Assembly: GCA_002345845.1 (NCBI GenBank) | Contig: DDWF01000108.1 | Span: forward strand, 1-23,521 | Origin: Betaproteobacteria bacterium UBA2293 | Lineage (GTDB): Bacteria; Pseudomonadota; Gammaproteobacteria; Burkholderiales; Rhodocyclaceae | Direction of reading: 5' to 3' | DNA length: 23,521 nucleotides | Notes under the pieces: generated by a model | What the model was told of the DNA's origin: nothing | Databases searched by the model: none | Seen by the model: the letters and a program-made list of their open reading frames with translations, nothing else | Position numbers and translations under genes: made by a program | Shown: positions 6,207 to 12,446 of the stretch, piece by piece | Position numbering within the stretch: position 1 is the first letter of the stretch | How the letters are laid out: every line of letters begins with the position of its first letter

Positions 6207-7781
6207 TCAGTGGGGAAGCGGTTCGAGGGTGACGAATTCTAGCCCCTCGTTGGCCTCCAGTGTCCTGCCGACCCGTCTTTCGATATGGCGTCCCAGCGTC
6301 GTGAAGCTGAGTGTCTGGCCGACGCTGACCTGGCCGGGGGGAACGATCAGTCCGGAATGAGGGCCGTAGGCCGGCAGGCTGTGCAGGAAGACGGCCCGTT
6401 TGGCCGCAGAACCGTTGCTGGCCAGAGTCACCACGCTGACTTGCGGCGACAGCAATTGCAAGCCCAGCTCCAGACGATTGCGTACCGAGGCAATGCGGCG
6501 CACCAGGCAGACATGGATACGGCTCGATTCCCGTGGCTGCAGCGCGACCAGGTTGCCGGCTCCGAACTGGCATTTTTCGCCCTTGATGAAGCGGATCAGG
6601 AAACCGTCCGGACTTTCATCGATCAATGACCATTCACTGCTCAGGAATCCCGGCGAATCGTGGCGGTTGAAGCTGTCGTGGGCGCGTCGGGAAAAGGTGT
6701 GGCCGTCAAGAAACTCGATTACCTGATCGAGCCCGCCAACCATATCGGCGCGTGGTCGGAACTTGGTACGGCTGAAACGGCGGGCGCTACGCCCACCGAT
6801 GGCGATGCGCAGGCTTTGCAGGAGCGCCGGTGGTGCCGATAGCTCGGGTTGTACCGGCTTGCCCGGCTGGCGGGCAAGATTGCGGTCGAGGGCGGCGAGA
6901 ACCTGGGCGCAATCGACAATCAGCCCGCCGGAGAACTGACTGCCGGGGGGCAAGCGGGTCAGCGGAAAACCGGGATTACCCTCTTCGGAGCGGACCAGGA
7001 AGCAGGCATCGGCACTTTTGCTGGTCAACAGCTCGGATGTGGCTTCGGCGACGACGGCGTAGGCGGCGAGTAGCCGGGTGCAGCGATGGACGATGTCGAG
7101 TTCGTTGCGTGGCAGCTTGTTTGGCTCGAGGAAGGCGAACAGCAGGGCGCCGAGATATTCATGTTCGATCGGTGCCGTTTCGCCATTGAGCGGCTTGCTG
7201 CGCGGATCGCAGGTCACCCGGTAAAGCTCATGCAGGTGCAGCCAGGAGTTCGCCGAGGGCAGGGCATAGGCACGGTAGGCCAGCAACTGGCGTCGGGCAA
7301 TCAGGCTCATCGCGCGCTCGGTGGCCCGATGCAGCAGGTTGGCGAAGCTCGCCTGGTGTGCGCCGAAGATTTTGCGGGCGATGTCGGCATACCCCTGGGC
7401 CAGACGCTTGAGCAGATTGTCCGCCTGCAATGCTGCCGTCGTCACCGAGGTGGGCAAGGGCAGGGTCGCGCTCGCAATTTCGGCTTCCAGGGCGGGCAGC
7501 AGCTTCTCGGCTTCCTGGCGGGCTTCCTCCAGCAGCTTGAAGCGCATGTGCAGGTTGGCCTGGCGAAAAATCGGCGGCAGCACCTCGTCGCTCAGTCGGG
7601 CGATCGCCGCCAGTGGGAAATGCCCGGCGGGCATTTTGCTGTGACTGGCCGAGGCCATTGCGGCCAGTCCCTGAGGCTGGGGCTGGCTGAACGGAAGTAG
7701 CTCACGAAGGCGCTGCAGGGGGATACCCATGGCTCGAAGGGATTTTTTGACAATCGCATTATCCGTGATAAGTGATTCCAT
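6207..7781 (-). CDS. Uncharacterised 524-residue protein with divergent PilZ-like C-terminal domain
   Basis: No signal peptide or membrane segment is seen, so it is probably cytoplasmic. Residues about 55-260 are mostly helical (e.g. FRQANLHMRFKLLEEARQEAEKLLPALEAE shape) and unfamiliar. From about 330 the sequence resembles a PilZ c-di-GMP receptor: an arginine-rich stretch R331-S-A-R-R-F-S-R-T-K, then W384-SLIDESPDG with D388-x-S-x-x-G393 matching the PilZ [D/N]xSxxG motif, then beta-strands GNLVALQP...RIHVCLVRRIASVRNRLELGLQLL typical of the PilZ barrel. The gap between the two motifs (about 50 residues) is longer than usual, so c-di-GMP binding is not certain. ATG at 7781 lies 15 nt after AAAGGAGG, a wide spacing, but no closer start exists. 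It is the first gene of a probable operon with rlmJ and diverges from the DUF3301 gene only 38 bp away. Confidence 0.7.
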   Translation of the reverse strand: MESLITDNAIVKKSLRAMGIPLQRLRELLPFSQPQPQGLAAMASASHSKMPAGHFPLAAIARLSDEVLPPIFRQANLHMRFKLLEEARQEAEKLLPALEAEIASATLPLPTSVTTAALQADNLLKRLAQGYADIARKIFGAHQASFANLLHRATERAMSLIARRQLLAYRAYALPSANSWLHLHELYRVTCDPRSKPLNGETAPIEHEYLGALLFAFLEPNKLPRNELDIVHRCTRLLAAYAVVAEATSELLTSKSADACFLVRSEEGNPGFPLTRLPPGSQFSGGLIVDCAQVLAALDRNLARQPGKPVQPELSAPPALLQSLRIAIGGRSARRFSRTKFRPRADMVGGLDQVIEFLDGHTFSRRAHDSFNRHDSPGFLSSEWSLIDESPDGFLIRFIKGEKCQFGAGNLVALQPRESSRIHVCLVRRIASVRNRLELGLQLLSPQVSVVTLASNGSAAKRAVFLHSLPAYGPHSGLIVPPGQVSVGQTLSFTTLGRHIERRVGRTLEANEGLEFVTLEPLPH

Positions 7782-7819
7782 TTCTGTGGAGTATTTCCTC
7801 CTTTCCGTATACTTGCGCC

Positions 7820-8170
7820 ATGGAATTCACCGAAATACTGGTTATCGCTGCCATTGGCGCCGCCATCTGGTTCTGGCTCGACTCGCTGAAAGCCCGCGAG
7901 GCCGGCGTGCGCGCCGCGCGTCAGGCCTGTGCCGAGGAGGGGCTGCAGTTTCTCGACGAAACCGTGGTCGGCCGCTCGCTGCGCCCGGCCCGTAACGATG
8001 CCGGGCATTTCCGCCTGCGCCGTGTCTACGCCTTCGAGTTCAGCGATACCGGCAACAACCGCTGTTCCGGCAGCGTCACGCTGCTCGGTGGCGACGTCGA
8101 ATTCCTCCACATCCGCCCGCAACTCTACGTGGTGCCCAAGGCACCGGAACAACATGAAACCATCCATTGA
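7820..8170 (+). CDS. DUF3301 family protein
   Basis: 116 residues. The N terminus (residues about 4-20, TEILVIAAIGAAIWFWL) is a single membrane anchor followed by a charged helix DSLKAREAGVRAARQACAEEGLQFLDETV, and then strands around RRVYAFEFSDTGNNRCSGSVTLLGGDVEFLHI. This layout is that of DUF3301, a small proteobacterial family of unknown function. The start at 7820 is the first methionine ahead of the anchor; no strong ribosome site precedes it. The 3' end overlaps the next gene by 17 nt, so the two are probably co-expressed. The upstream gap of 38 bp must also hold the promoter of the divergent PilZ-like gene. Confidence 0.82.
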   Translation: MEFTEILVIAAIGAAIWFWLDSLKAREAGVRAARQACAEEGLQFLDETVVGRSLRPARNDAGHFRLRRVYAFEFSDTGNNRCSGSVTLLGGDVEFLHIRPQLYVVPKAPEQHETIH

Positions 8171-9002
8171 AAGCATTGAATTTCACGGTATTCCCGCCTG
8201 GCGCCTGAATGGCCCGCGTGGTGCCAAGGCCGTGATCAGCCAGTTGGGTGCCCAGGTGCTGTCCTGGCAGACACCGGACGGCCGCGAGCGCCTTTTTCTC
8301 TCCGACAAGGCGGTATTCGACGGCAGCGTCGCCATCCGCGGCGGCATTCCCGTCTGTTTTCCGCAGTTCTCCTCGCTTGGCGATCTGCCGAAGCACGGTT
8401 TTGTCCGCAACCGCCACTGGTCGCCTGCAGCCGAGCGCTGTGGTGACGATTACGCGCTGATCACCCTGGAAATCGTCGACGACGAGGCAACCCGCGTCCT
8501 CTGGCCGCATGCCTTTCGCGCCGAACTGACGCTGATGATCGAAGCCGACCGCATCGACATCGAACTCTGCGTGACCAATACCGGCGCTGCGCCCTTCAGT
8601 TTTACCGGCGCCCTGCATTCCTACGTGCGCCTGGTCCAGGTCGAGGATGCGGCGCTCGAGGGGCTGTATGGCTACGAATACCGCGATGCCGCCGACGGCA
8701 ACCGCATCGTTCGCGACAGTGGCACCGAGGTGGTTGTCGACGGGCCGCTCGACCGCGTCTATCACGACGTCAAACGGCCGCAATTGCTCAAGGCTGGCAA
8801 CCACAGTCTGGGCATCCAGAACCAGGGCTTCCCTGACGTCGTCGTCTGGAATCCCTGGGTCGAGGGCTGCGCAGCCCTGGCCGACATGCCGGCCGACGGC
8901 TGGCGGCAGATGCTCTGCGTCGAGGCAGCCATCGCCCGGCAGCCGGTGAGCCTGCCGGCCGGGGAGGAGTGGTACGGGCGGCAGACGCTGGTTGCCGTCT
9001 GA
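8154..9002 (+). CDS. D-hexose-6-phosphate mutarotase (glucose-6-phosphate 1-epimerase family, YeaD-like)
   Basis: 282 residues of the aldose-1-epimerase/galactose-mutarotase superfamily. Family marks are RGGIPVCFPQFSS (62-74), HGFVRNRHW with H81, ALHSYVRL with H155, and the C-terminal VEAA with E257; the two histidines and the glutamate are in the positions used as catalytic residues in YMR099C/YeaD-type enzymes. It would interconvert alpha and beta anomers of glucose-6-phosphate or related hexose phosphates in the cytoplasm. The ATG at 8154 lies inside the end of the DUF3301 gene (17-nt overlap), implying translational coupling. Glycogen-metabolism neighbours that sometimes accompany this gene are not seen here. 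Confidence 0.9.
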   Translation: MKPSIESIEFHGIPAWRLNGPRGAKAVISQLGAQVLSWQTPDGRERLFLSDKAVFDGSVAIRGGIPVCFPQFSSLGDLPKHGFVRNRHWSPAAERCGDDYALITLEIVDDEATRVLWPHAFRAELTLMIEADRIDIELCVTNTGAAPFSFTGALHSYVRLVQVEDAALEGLYGYEYRDAADGNRIVRDSGTEVVVDGPLDRVYHDVKRPQLLKAGNHSLGIQNQGFPDVVVWNPWVEGCAALADMPADGWRQMLCVEAAIARQPVSLPAGEEWYGRQTLVAV

Positions 9003-9014
9003 AAGGTCGCGCCT

Positions 9015-9030
9015 TGTCGTGAATCCGACA
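9015..9030. promoter_or_regulatory. CooA-type operator palindrome
   Basis: TGTCG (9015-9019), TGAATC, CGACA (9026-9030) is a perfect 5+5 palindrome with 6-bp spacer. CooA of Rhodospirillum rubrum is known to bind sites of the form TGTCR-N6-YGACA, which this matches exactly. The site is about 78 bp upstream of the cooA-like ATG. If it is centred near -41.5, transcription would start near 9064 with a poor -10 around 9051-9057, as expected for an activator-dependent promoter. Confidence 0.75.
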
Positions 9031-9099
9031 GGCTGGGATCGGCCAAGCCGTTGATTTGATGGAAGCGCTACTTGGTCCTGCTCTTGCTTCATTCTGGGC

Positions 9100-9777
9100 A
9101 TGGATGCCGTCCCCCATCATCACCATGCGGCGATGCCGCCCGGATTGCTCGCCGGCTTCAGTCAGCGCGCCATTGAGCGCGGCTGCCTGCTGGCGACGCC
9201 GGCGACCGCTCGCGATCAGGTCTTCATCGTTGAAGCGGGGCGCCTGCGCGTCTATCTGGCCGGCGAGAACCGCGAACTCAGCCTGAGTTTTCTCGGGCCG
9301 GGCGACATCTACACGACGCACACACCGACTTACGTCGAGGCCGTGACTGACTGCGTGCTGCAGGTCATCGACACGCCGACCTTCGCCCGCCGGCTGGCCA
9401 GCGATCCGTCGATCACGCCGGTGATGATGCGCGTGCTCGGCCGCTTGCTGGCCAATGCCGTGGGCCTGATCGAGGATCTGGCCTTCCGCGAGGTGCCGGC
9501 GCGCCTTGCCCGCTTCCTGCTCGGCCTGGCCGAGCGTCGTGGCCAGCCGACCGACGATGGCTGGCTGATCCCGCTCGATCTCGGCACCGAGGATATCGCC
9601 AGCCTCCTCGGCAGCACCCGGCAGACGGTCTCCTCGCTGCTCAACCAGTGGCAGCGGGAAGGGCTGCTGCAGCGTCACGGCCGGCGCAGCCTGCGTGTGC
9701 GTTCGCTGGCAGCGCTGGCTGAATATTGTCCGGATAGTGTCGGCCAGCCGACGGAAAGCGTGGCGCAACGCGGCTAA
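9100..9777 (+). CDS. CooA-family carbon monoxide-sensing transcription activator (CRP/FNR superfamily)
   Basis: 225 residues. The N-terminal half is a cyclic-nucleotide-binding-like barrel; GRLRVYLAGENRELSLSFL (47-65) is nearly the same as the recalled R. rubrum CooA segment GRLRVYLVGEEREISLFYL. The following GDIYTTHTP aligns with CooA GDMFCMHSG: the CO-state heme ligand His is kept (H74), but redox-switch Cys75 is Thr72. After the dimerisation helix (about 105-130) comes a winged helix with TEDIASLLGSTRQTVSSLL (163-181), whose recognition helix is almost that of CooA. Two starts are possible: ATG 9100 (N terminus MDAVPHHHHAA) or ATG 9133 (MPPG, recalling CooA MPPR). Neither has a Shine-Dalgarno; 9100 gives a length nearer CooA. 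It lies 34 nt upstream of cowN, under its own cognate-looking box. A generic FNR-type role is less likely, since no iron-sulfur cysteines are present. Confidence 0.85.
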   Translation: MDAVPHHHHAAMPPGLLAGFSQRAIERGCLLATPATARDQVFIVEAGRLRVYLAGENRELSLSFLGPGDIYTTHTPTYVEAVTDCVLQVIDTPTFARRLASDPSITPVMMRVLGRLLANAVGLIEDLAFREVPARLARFLLGLAERRGQPTDDGWLIPLDLGTEDIASLLGSTRQTVSSLLNQWQREGLLQRHGRRSLRVRSLAALAEYCPDSVGQPTESVAQRG

Positions 9778-9811
9778 AGTTCGACCATGTTCCTGATCGT
9801 TGGAGAAAGAC

Positions 9812-10129
9812 ATGGAAGCCACCTCGTCGCCTGCTGTGGATTGCCCCTGCCGGCAAAAGCCCGATCGTTATCTCAGCTTTGACGGCATCGATTGCGCCGG
9901 CAATGCCCGCCGCCTGATGGAACTGATCGAAAGCAACATGCCGGCGGATGGCGAAGAGCGTTCTTTCTGGCGCTATTTCATGGCCAAGCGCCAACCGCGC
10001 AGCGGCCCGGCACCGGATGACCTGTTCCTCGTTCATGCGCACATCAACCAGATTCGCGAATTGTTCGAGGACTGTGGCGATGCGGCGGCGCTGGCGCTGC
10101 TGTTGCAGGTCGAGGAAGAGTGCTGTTGA
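9812..10129 (+). CDS. cowN: N2-fixation sustaining protein CowN
   Basis: 105 residues, a little longer than most CowN proteins. From residue 18 it follows the family: DRYLSFDGIDCAGNARRL (18-35), FWRYFMAKR (52-60), DDLFLVHAHINQIRELFED (69-87) and the ending VEEECC. CowN is known from R. rubrum and Gluconacetobacter as a small cytoplasmic protein that protects nitrogenase from inhibition by carbon monoxide and is made in response to CO. The first 17 residues (MEATSSPAVDCPCRQKP) are an extension with a Cys-Pro-Cys. ATG 9812 follows GGAGAAAGAC, a good ribosome site. It is the second gene behind the CooA-like activator with no promoter or CooA box in the 34-nt gap, so it should be read from the upstream operator. 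No nif genes are in the window; the organism is inferred to fix nitrogen. Confidence 0.9.
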   Translation: MEATSSPAVDCPCRQKPDRYLSFDGIDCAGNARRLMELIESNMPADGEERSFWRYFMAKRQPRSGPAPDDLFLVHAHINQIRELFEDCGDAAALALLLQVEEECC

Positions 10130-10163
10130 GCCGCCGGCTGCGGAACTTTTGATCCAGGCGGGT

Positions 10164-10191
10164 TTCACAGGGCTAGTCCATCAGCTATAGT
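10164..10191 (+). promoter_or_regulatory. Strong sigma-70 promoter at head of metal operon
   Basis: TTCACA (10164-10169) and TATAGT (10186-10191) each match 5 of 6 consensus bases, with a 16-bp spacer. Transcription would begin about 10197-10199, only 1-3 nt before the ATG at 10200, so the first mRNA may be leaderless. I see no MerR-type long spacer, so activation by a CueR-like protein is not indicated. Confidence 0.6.
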
Positions 10192-10199
10192 CCGTTCCC

Positions 10200-10607
10200 A
10201 TGCGCTCGCTGCTCCGTTCCGTTACCCGCCTGCTGTTGCTGGTCATGCTGACCACCGTCTTCTCGCCAACTTTCGGCTGGGAAGCGGCGCAGGGTATGGC
10301 GACGCACGATCAGGGGCCGGCGATGCATGCCAGCCACGATGCGCATGCGGGCCATGAGGGGCACGCGGAGCAAGGCCATGACACCTGCGCCAGCGATTGC
10401 GCCGGTCATGCTCAGGAACCCTGTGCTGATACTCGTCATCACTGCTGCCCCGGTTTCATCCTCGGGCACCTGCTTGGCGGTACTGTTGGCAACGTCATGC
10501 CGGTCATCCCCGTTGGCAGTTCCGTTGTCCTGAACGACCGCGATGCGCATTTCTCCTCGCGTGTCCCCGAAGGGCTCGAACGTCCGCCCAGAGCTTCCGC
10601 CGCCTGA
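10200..10607 (+). CDS. His/Cys-rich periplasmic metal-binding protein (DUF2946/CopL-like)
   Basis: 135 residues. Residues 1-26 are a signal peptide (MRSLLRSVTRLLLLVMLTTV start). The exported part has a dense metal-ligand stretch: eleven histidines between residues 36 and 90 (HASHDAHAGHEGHAEQGHD and later HH) and cysteines at 63, 67, 75, 82 and 83 (HHCCPG). It ends in ERPPRASAA. This pattern is that of the loosely conserved CopL/DUF2946 proteins found at the head of copper and other heavy-metal resistance operons, where they are thought to bind metal in the periplasm. The family call is tentative because such regions are low-complexity. No ribosome site precedes the ATG, in keeping with a leaderless transcript. 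It is the first gene of the efflux operon. Confidence 0.75.
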   Translation: MRSLLRSVTRLLLLVMLTTVFSPTFGWEAAQGMATHDQGPAMHASHDAHAGHEGHAEQGHDTCASDCAGHAQEPCADTRHHCCPGFILGHLLGGTVGNVMPVIPVGSSVVLNDRDAHFSSRVPEGLERPPRASAA

Positions 10608-10672
10608 TCTGCGGCGGTCGGCCAGTACTTTTCCCTGAATTTCCAGCCCGCTTGGGCTGATCTGGCATACCG

Positions 10673-10697
10673 CCGGTTGTGCTTCATCAACCGGAGG
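10673..10697 (+). promoter_or_regulatory. RNA hairpin overlapping the ribosome site of the outer-membrane factor gene
   Basis: CCGGTTG (10673-10679) pairs perfectly with CAACCGG (10688-10694) around an 8-nt loop. The last GG of the stem is the start of the GGAGG Shine-Dalgarno (10693-10697) for the ATG at 10705. A second hairpin, CAGCCC/GGGCTG (10644-10659), lies just upstream. Folding could limit translation of this gene relative to the first one; no T-run follows either stem, so they are not terminators. Confidence 0.4.
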
Positions 10698-10704
10698 ATG
10701 TTCC

Positions 10705-11922
10705 ATGCGAGCCTGTTTCTGGATCGCCTTTTCCCTCGTCGTCGCCACGCCGGCGCATGGCGAAACGCAACAGACCCTGGCCGGCGCTTTTGCCGCCGCC
10801 TGGGCGCGGCAGCCTGTGGCGCAGGCGCTGGGCGAGCGTCAACGCGCCGCTCAGGCCCGCCAGGAGGCAGCCTCGGCGTTGACCGCCGAGCCGCCGAGCC
10901 TGGAGTTGGGCGGACGCAGCGACCGCTTCAATCGCGACCGTGGCGCCGAGGAATACGAAGTCGGGCTGGTGTTGCCCTTGTGGCTGCCTGGCGAGCGGCG
11001 CGGCAGCCAGGCGCTGGCTAGCGCCGAAAGCGCTGCGCTGACGGCACGCACGGCGGCGTTGCGCCTGCAGTTGGCCGGCGCCTTGCGCCAAGCCTGGTGG
11101 GACTGGCAACTGGCTGACAACGAACGGCAACTGGCTGACGAGCGAGTGATGGCGGCCCGCCGCCTGCGCGATGACGTCGCCCGGCGCCTTGCCGCCGGCG
11201 ACCTGGCGCGCGCCGACCAGCATCAGGCCGAGGGCGAACTGGCCGCCGCCACTGCTGCCCAGGCCGAAGCTGGGGCGCAGTTCGCCGCTGCCGGCTACCG
11301 GTTGCAGGCGCTGACCGGTCAGATACCAAGTGCACCAATGGTGAAAGCGGAAGCCGAGGTGGCGGCCGCTGACGAGGTCGCCCTGCTGGCCGCTCATCCG
11401 CAATTGCTGGCGCTCGCCGGCCGCGGCGACGTCTCACGCCAGGAACTGGCACTGGCCCGCAGCCGCAGCCGCGCCAATCCGGAAATCACCATTGCTACCC
11501 GGCGCGAACGCGGCCTGGCCGGCGAGGCGATGGAGCAGACCTGGGCGCTGGCCCTGCGCATTCCCTTTTCCTCCGGCGCCCGCCAGCAGGCCCGTCTGGC
11601 CGAGGCCAATGCCGAACTGATCGAAAGCCGCCTGAGCGCCGAGCGCGAAGGCGAGCGCCTGGTCCAGGAAGTTGCCGCCGCCCGCAGCCGCCTGGGTGCC
11701 GCTCGCATCCAGCTGGCCGCCGCCAGCGAGCGTGCGCGGCTGGCGGGCGAGAGTCGTGAGTTCTTTGCCAAGTCCTTCCGCCTCGGCGAAAGCGACCTGC
11801 CAACCCGCCTGCGCATCGAGCAGGAGGCTTTTGCCGCTGCCAGCCAGGCGGCGCGCGCCCGCATCAATCTGGCGGCCAGCCTGTCCGCCTACCGTCAGGC
11901 CCTCGGCCTGTTGCCCGAATGA
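10705..11922 (+). CDS. TolC/CzcC/CusC-like outer-membrane efflux protein
   Basis: 405 residues, in the usual range for heavy-metal outer-membrane factors. Residues 1-19 form a signal peptide (cleavage near PAHG before ETQQ). The rest is Ala/Arg/Glu-rich helical sequence with coiled-coil character in two homologous halves (about 30-210 and 225-400), as in the outer-membrane efflux protein (OEP) repeat that forms the periplasmic alpha-barrel; EEYEVGLVLPLWLPGERRGSQ and TWALALRIPFSSGARQQA are the paired beta-strand segments of the two halves. It would connect the RND pump and adaptor to the outside. There is no lipobox cysteine, unlike CusC. Start ATG 10705 has a strong GGAGG site. It belongs to the efflux operon; the following gene begins at or just after its stop. 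Confidence 0.9.
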   Translation: MRACFWIAFSLVVATPAHGETQQTLAGAFAAAWARQPVAQALGERQRAAQARQEAASALTAEPPSLELGGRSDRFNRDRGAEEYEVGLVLPLWLPGERRGSQALASAESAALTARTAALRLQLAGALRQAWWDWQLADNERQLADERVMAARRLRDDVARRLAAGDLARADQHQAEGELAAATAAQAEAGAQFAAAGYRLQALTGQIPSAPMVKAEAEVAAADEVALLAAHPQLLALAGRGDVSRQELALARSRSRANPEITIATRRERGLAGEAMEQTWALALRIPFSSGARQQARLAEANAELIESRLSAEREGERLVQEVAAARSRLGAARIQLAAASERARLAGESREFFAKSFRLGESDLPTRLRIEQEAFAAASQAARARINLAASLSAYRQALGLLPE

Positions 11923-11933
11923 AGGAAAACCCG

Positions 11934-12446
11934 ATGCTCCACGTAAAACAATTCATCAACCGGCTGCTGCTGGCCGCCGTGCTGGCGGTCGCTGGCCTGC
12001 CGGCGCTGGCCGCCGAGGTGCCGCTGCCAGTGGTCACGGCTGAGAGTGAGGCCTTCGAGGTCGTCGGCCGGCTGGAAGCTGAAGGCCTGATCCTGCATGT
12101 CGATCGGGCGCCGAGCAACGAGCCGGTGTTGGCGGCGACGCTCGAGATCGAGGCTGACGGGCGCAGCGCGACCGCCGTTTTCCGCCCGGCCAGCGGCGAC
12201 TACCTGCTTGCCGACGCCGCCTGGCTGCAGCCATTGCGCCAGCCAGGCGAGCATGCGCTGGCGCTGACCCTGATTGCCGGCGAAGACAGCGACCTGTTGT
12301 CTGGCGAGCTGATCGTCGCCGAGGCACCGGCCGTCGCCGTGGCCAGTGGCGGGCGCCTGGGCCTGATGTTGCTGGCGGCGCTGCTGCTCGTCGCCATCAT
12401 CGTCATCGGCCGGCGCCTGCGCCGCCTTCCCGGAGAGGGCGTATGA
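11934..12446 (+). CDS. Uncharacterised secreted, C-terminally membrane-anchored protein of metal efflux operon
   Basis: 170 residues from ATG 11934, which has AAGGAAAA at good spacing; an alternative ATG at 11919 overlaps the previous stop (ATGA) and adds five residues. Residues 1-27 are a signal peptide (ending PALAA). The periplasmic part (about 28-138) is beta-rich with hydrophobic strands (LILHVDRAPSNEPVLAATLEIEADG, ATAVFRPASGDYLL, HALALTLIAGEDSDLL), reminiscent of a small immunoglobulin-like or CopC-like sandwich, though I see no His/Met metal site. Residues about 142-158 are a membrane helix, then the basic tail RRLRRLPGEGV in the cytoplasm. Similar small genes are often placed between the OMF and adaptor genes in such operons, but I know no assigned function. 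Its stop overlaps the adaptor start (ATGA). Confidence 0.78.
   Translation: MLHVKQFINRLLLAAVLAVAGLPALAAEVPLPVVTAESEAFEVVGRLEAEGLILHVDRAPSNEPVLAATLEIEADGRSATAVFRPASGDYLLADAAWLQPLRQPGEHALALTLIAGEDSDLLSGELIVAEAPAVAVASGGRLGLMLLAALLLVAIIVIGRRLRRLPGEGV

Noticed and set aside
9051..9064. TTGATTTGATGGAA as an FNR box upstream of the CooA-like gene
   Set aside because: Only the left half matches TTGAT-N4-ATCAA; the right half does not, whereas the TGTCG/CGACA palindrome nearby is perfect.
9118..9132. Four consecutive His codons (CATCATCACCAT) as an engineered affinity tag
   Set aside because: It is only four residues, in a natural context with no vector sequence; it is treated as a real feature of one of two possible N termini.
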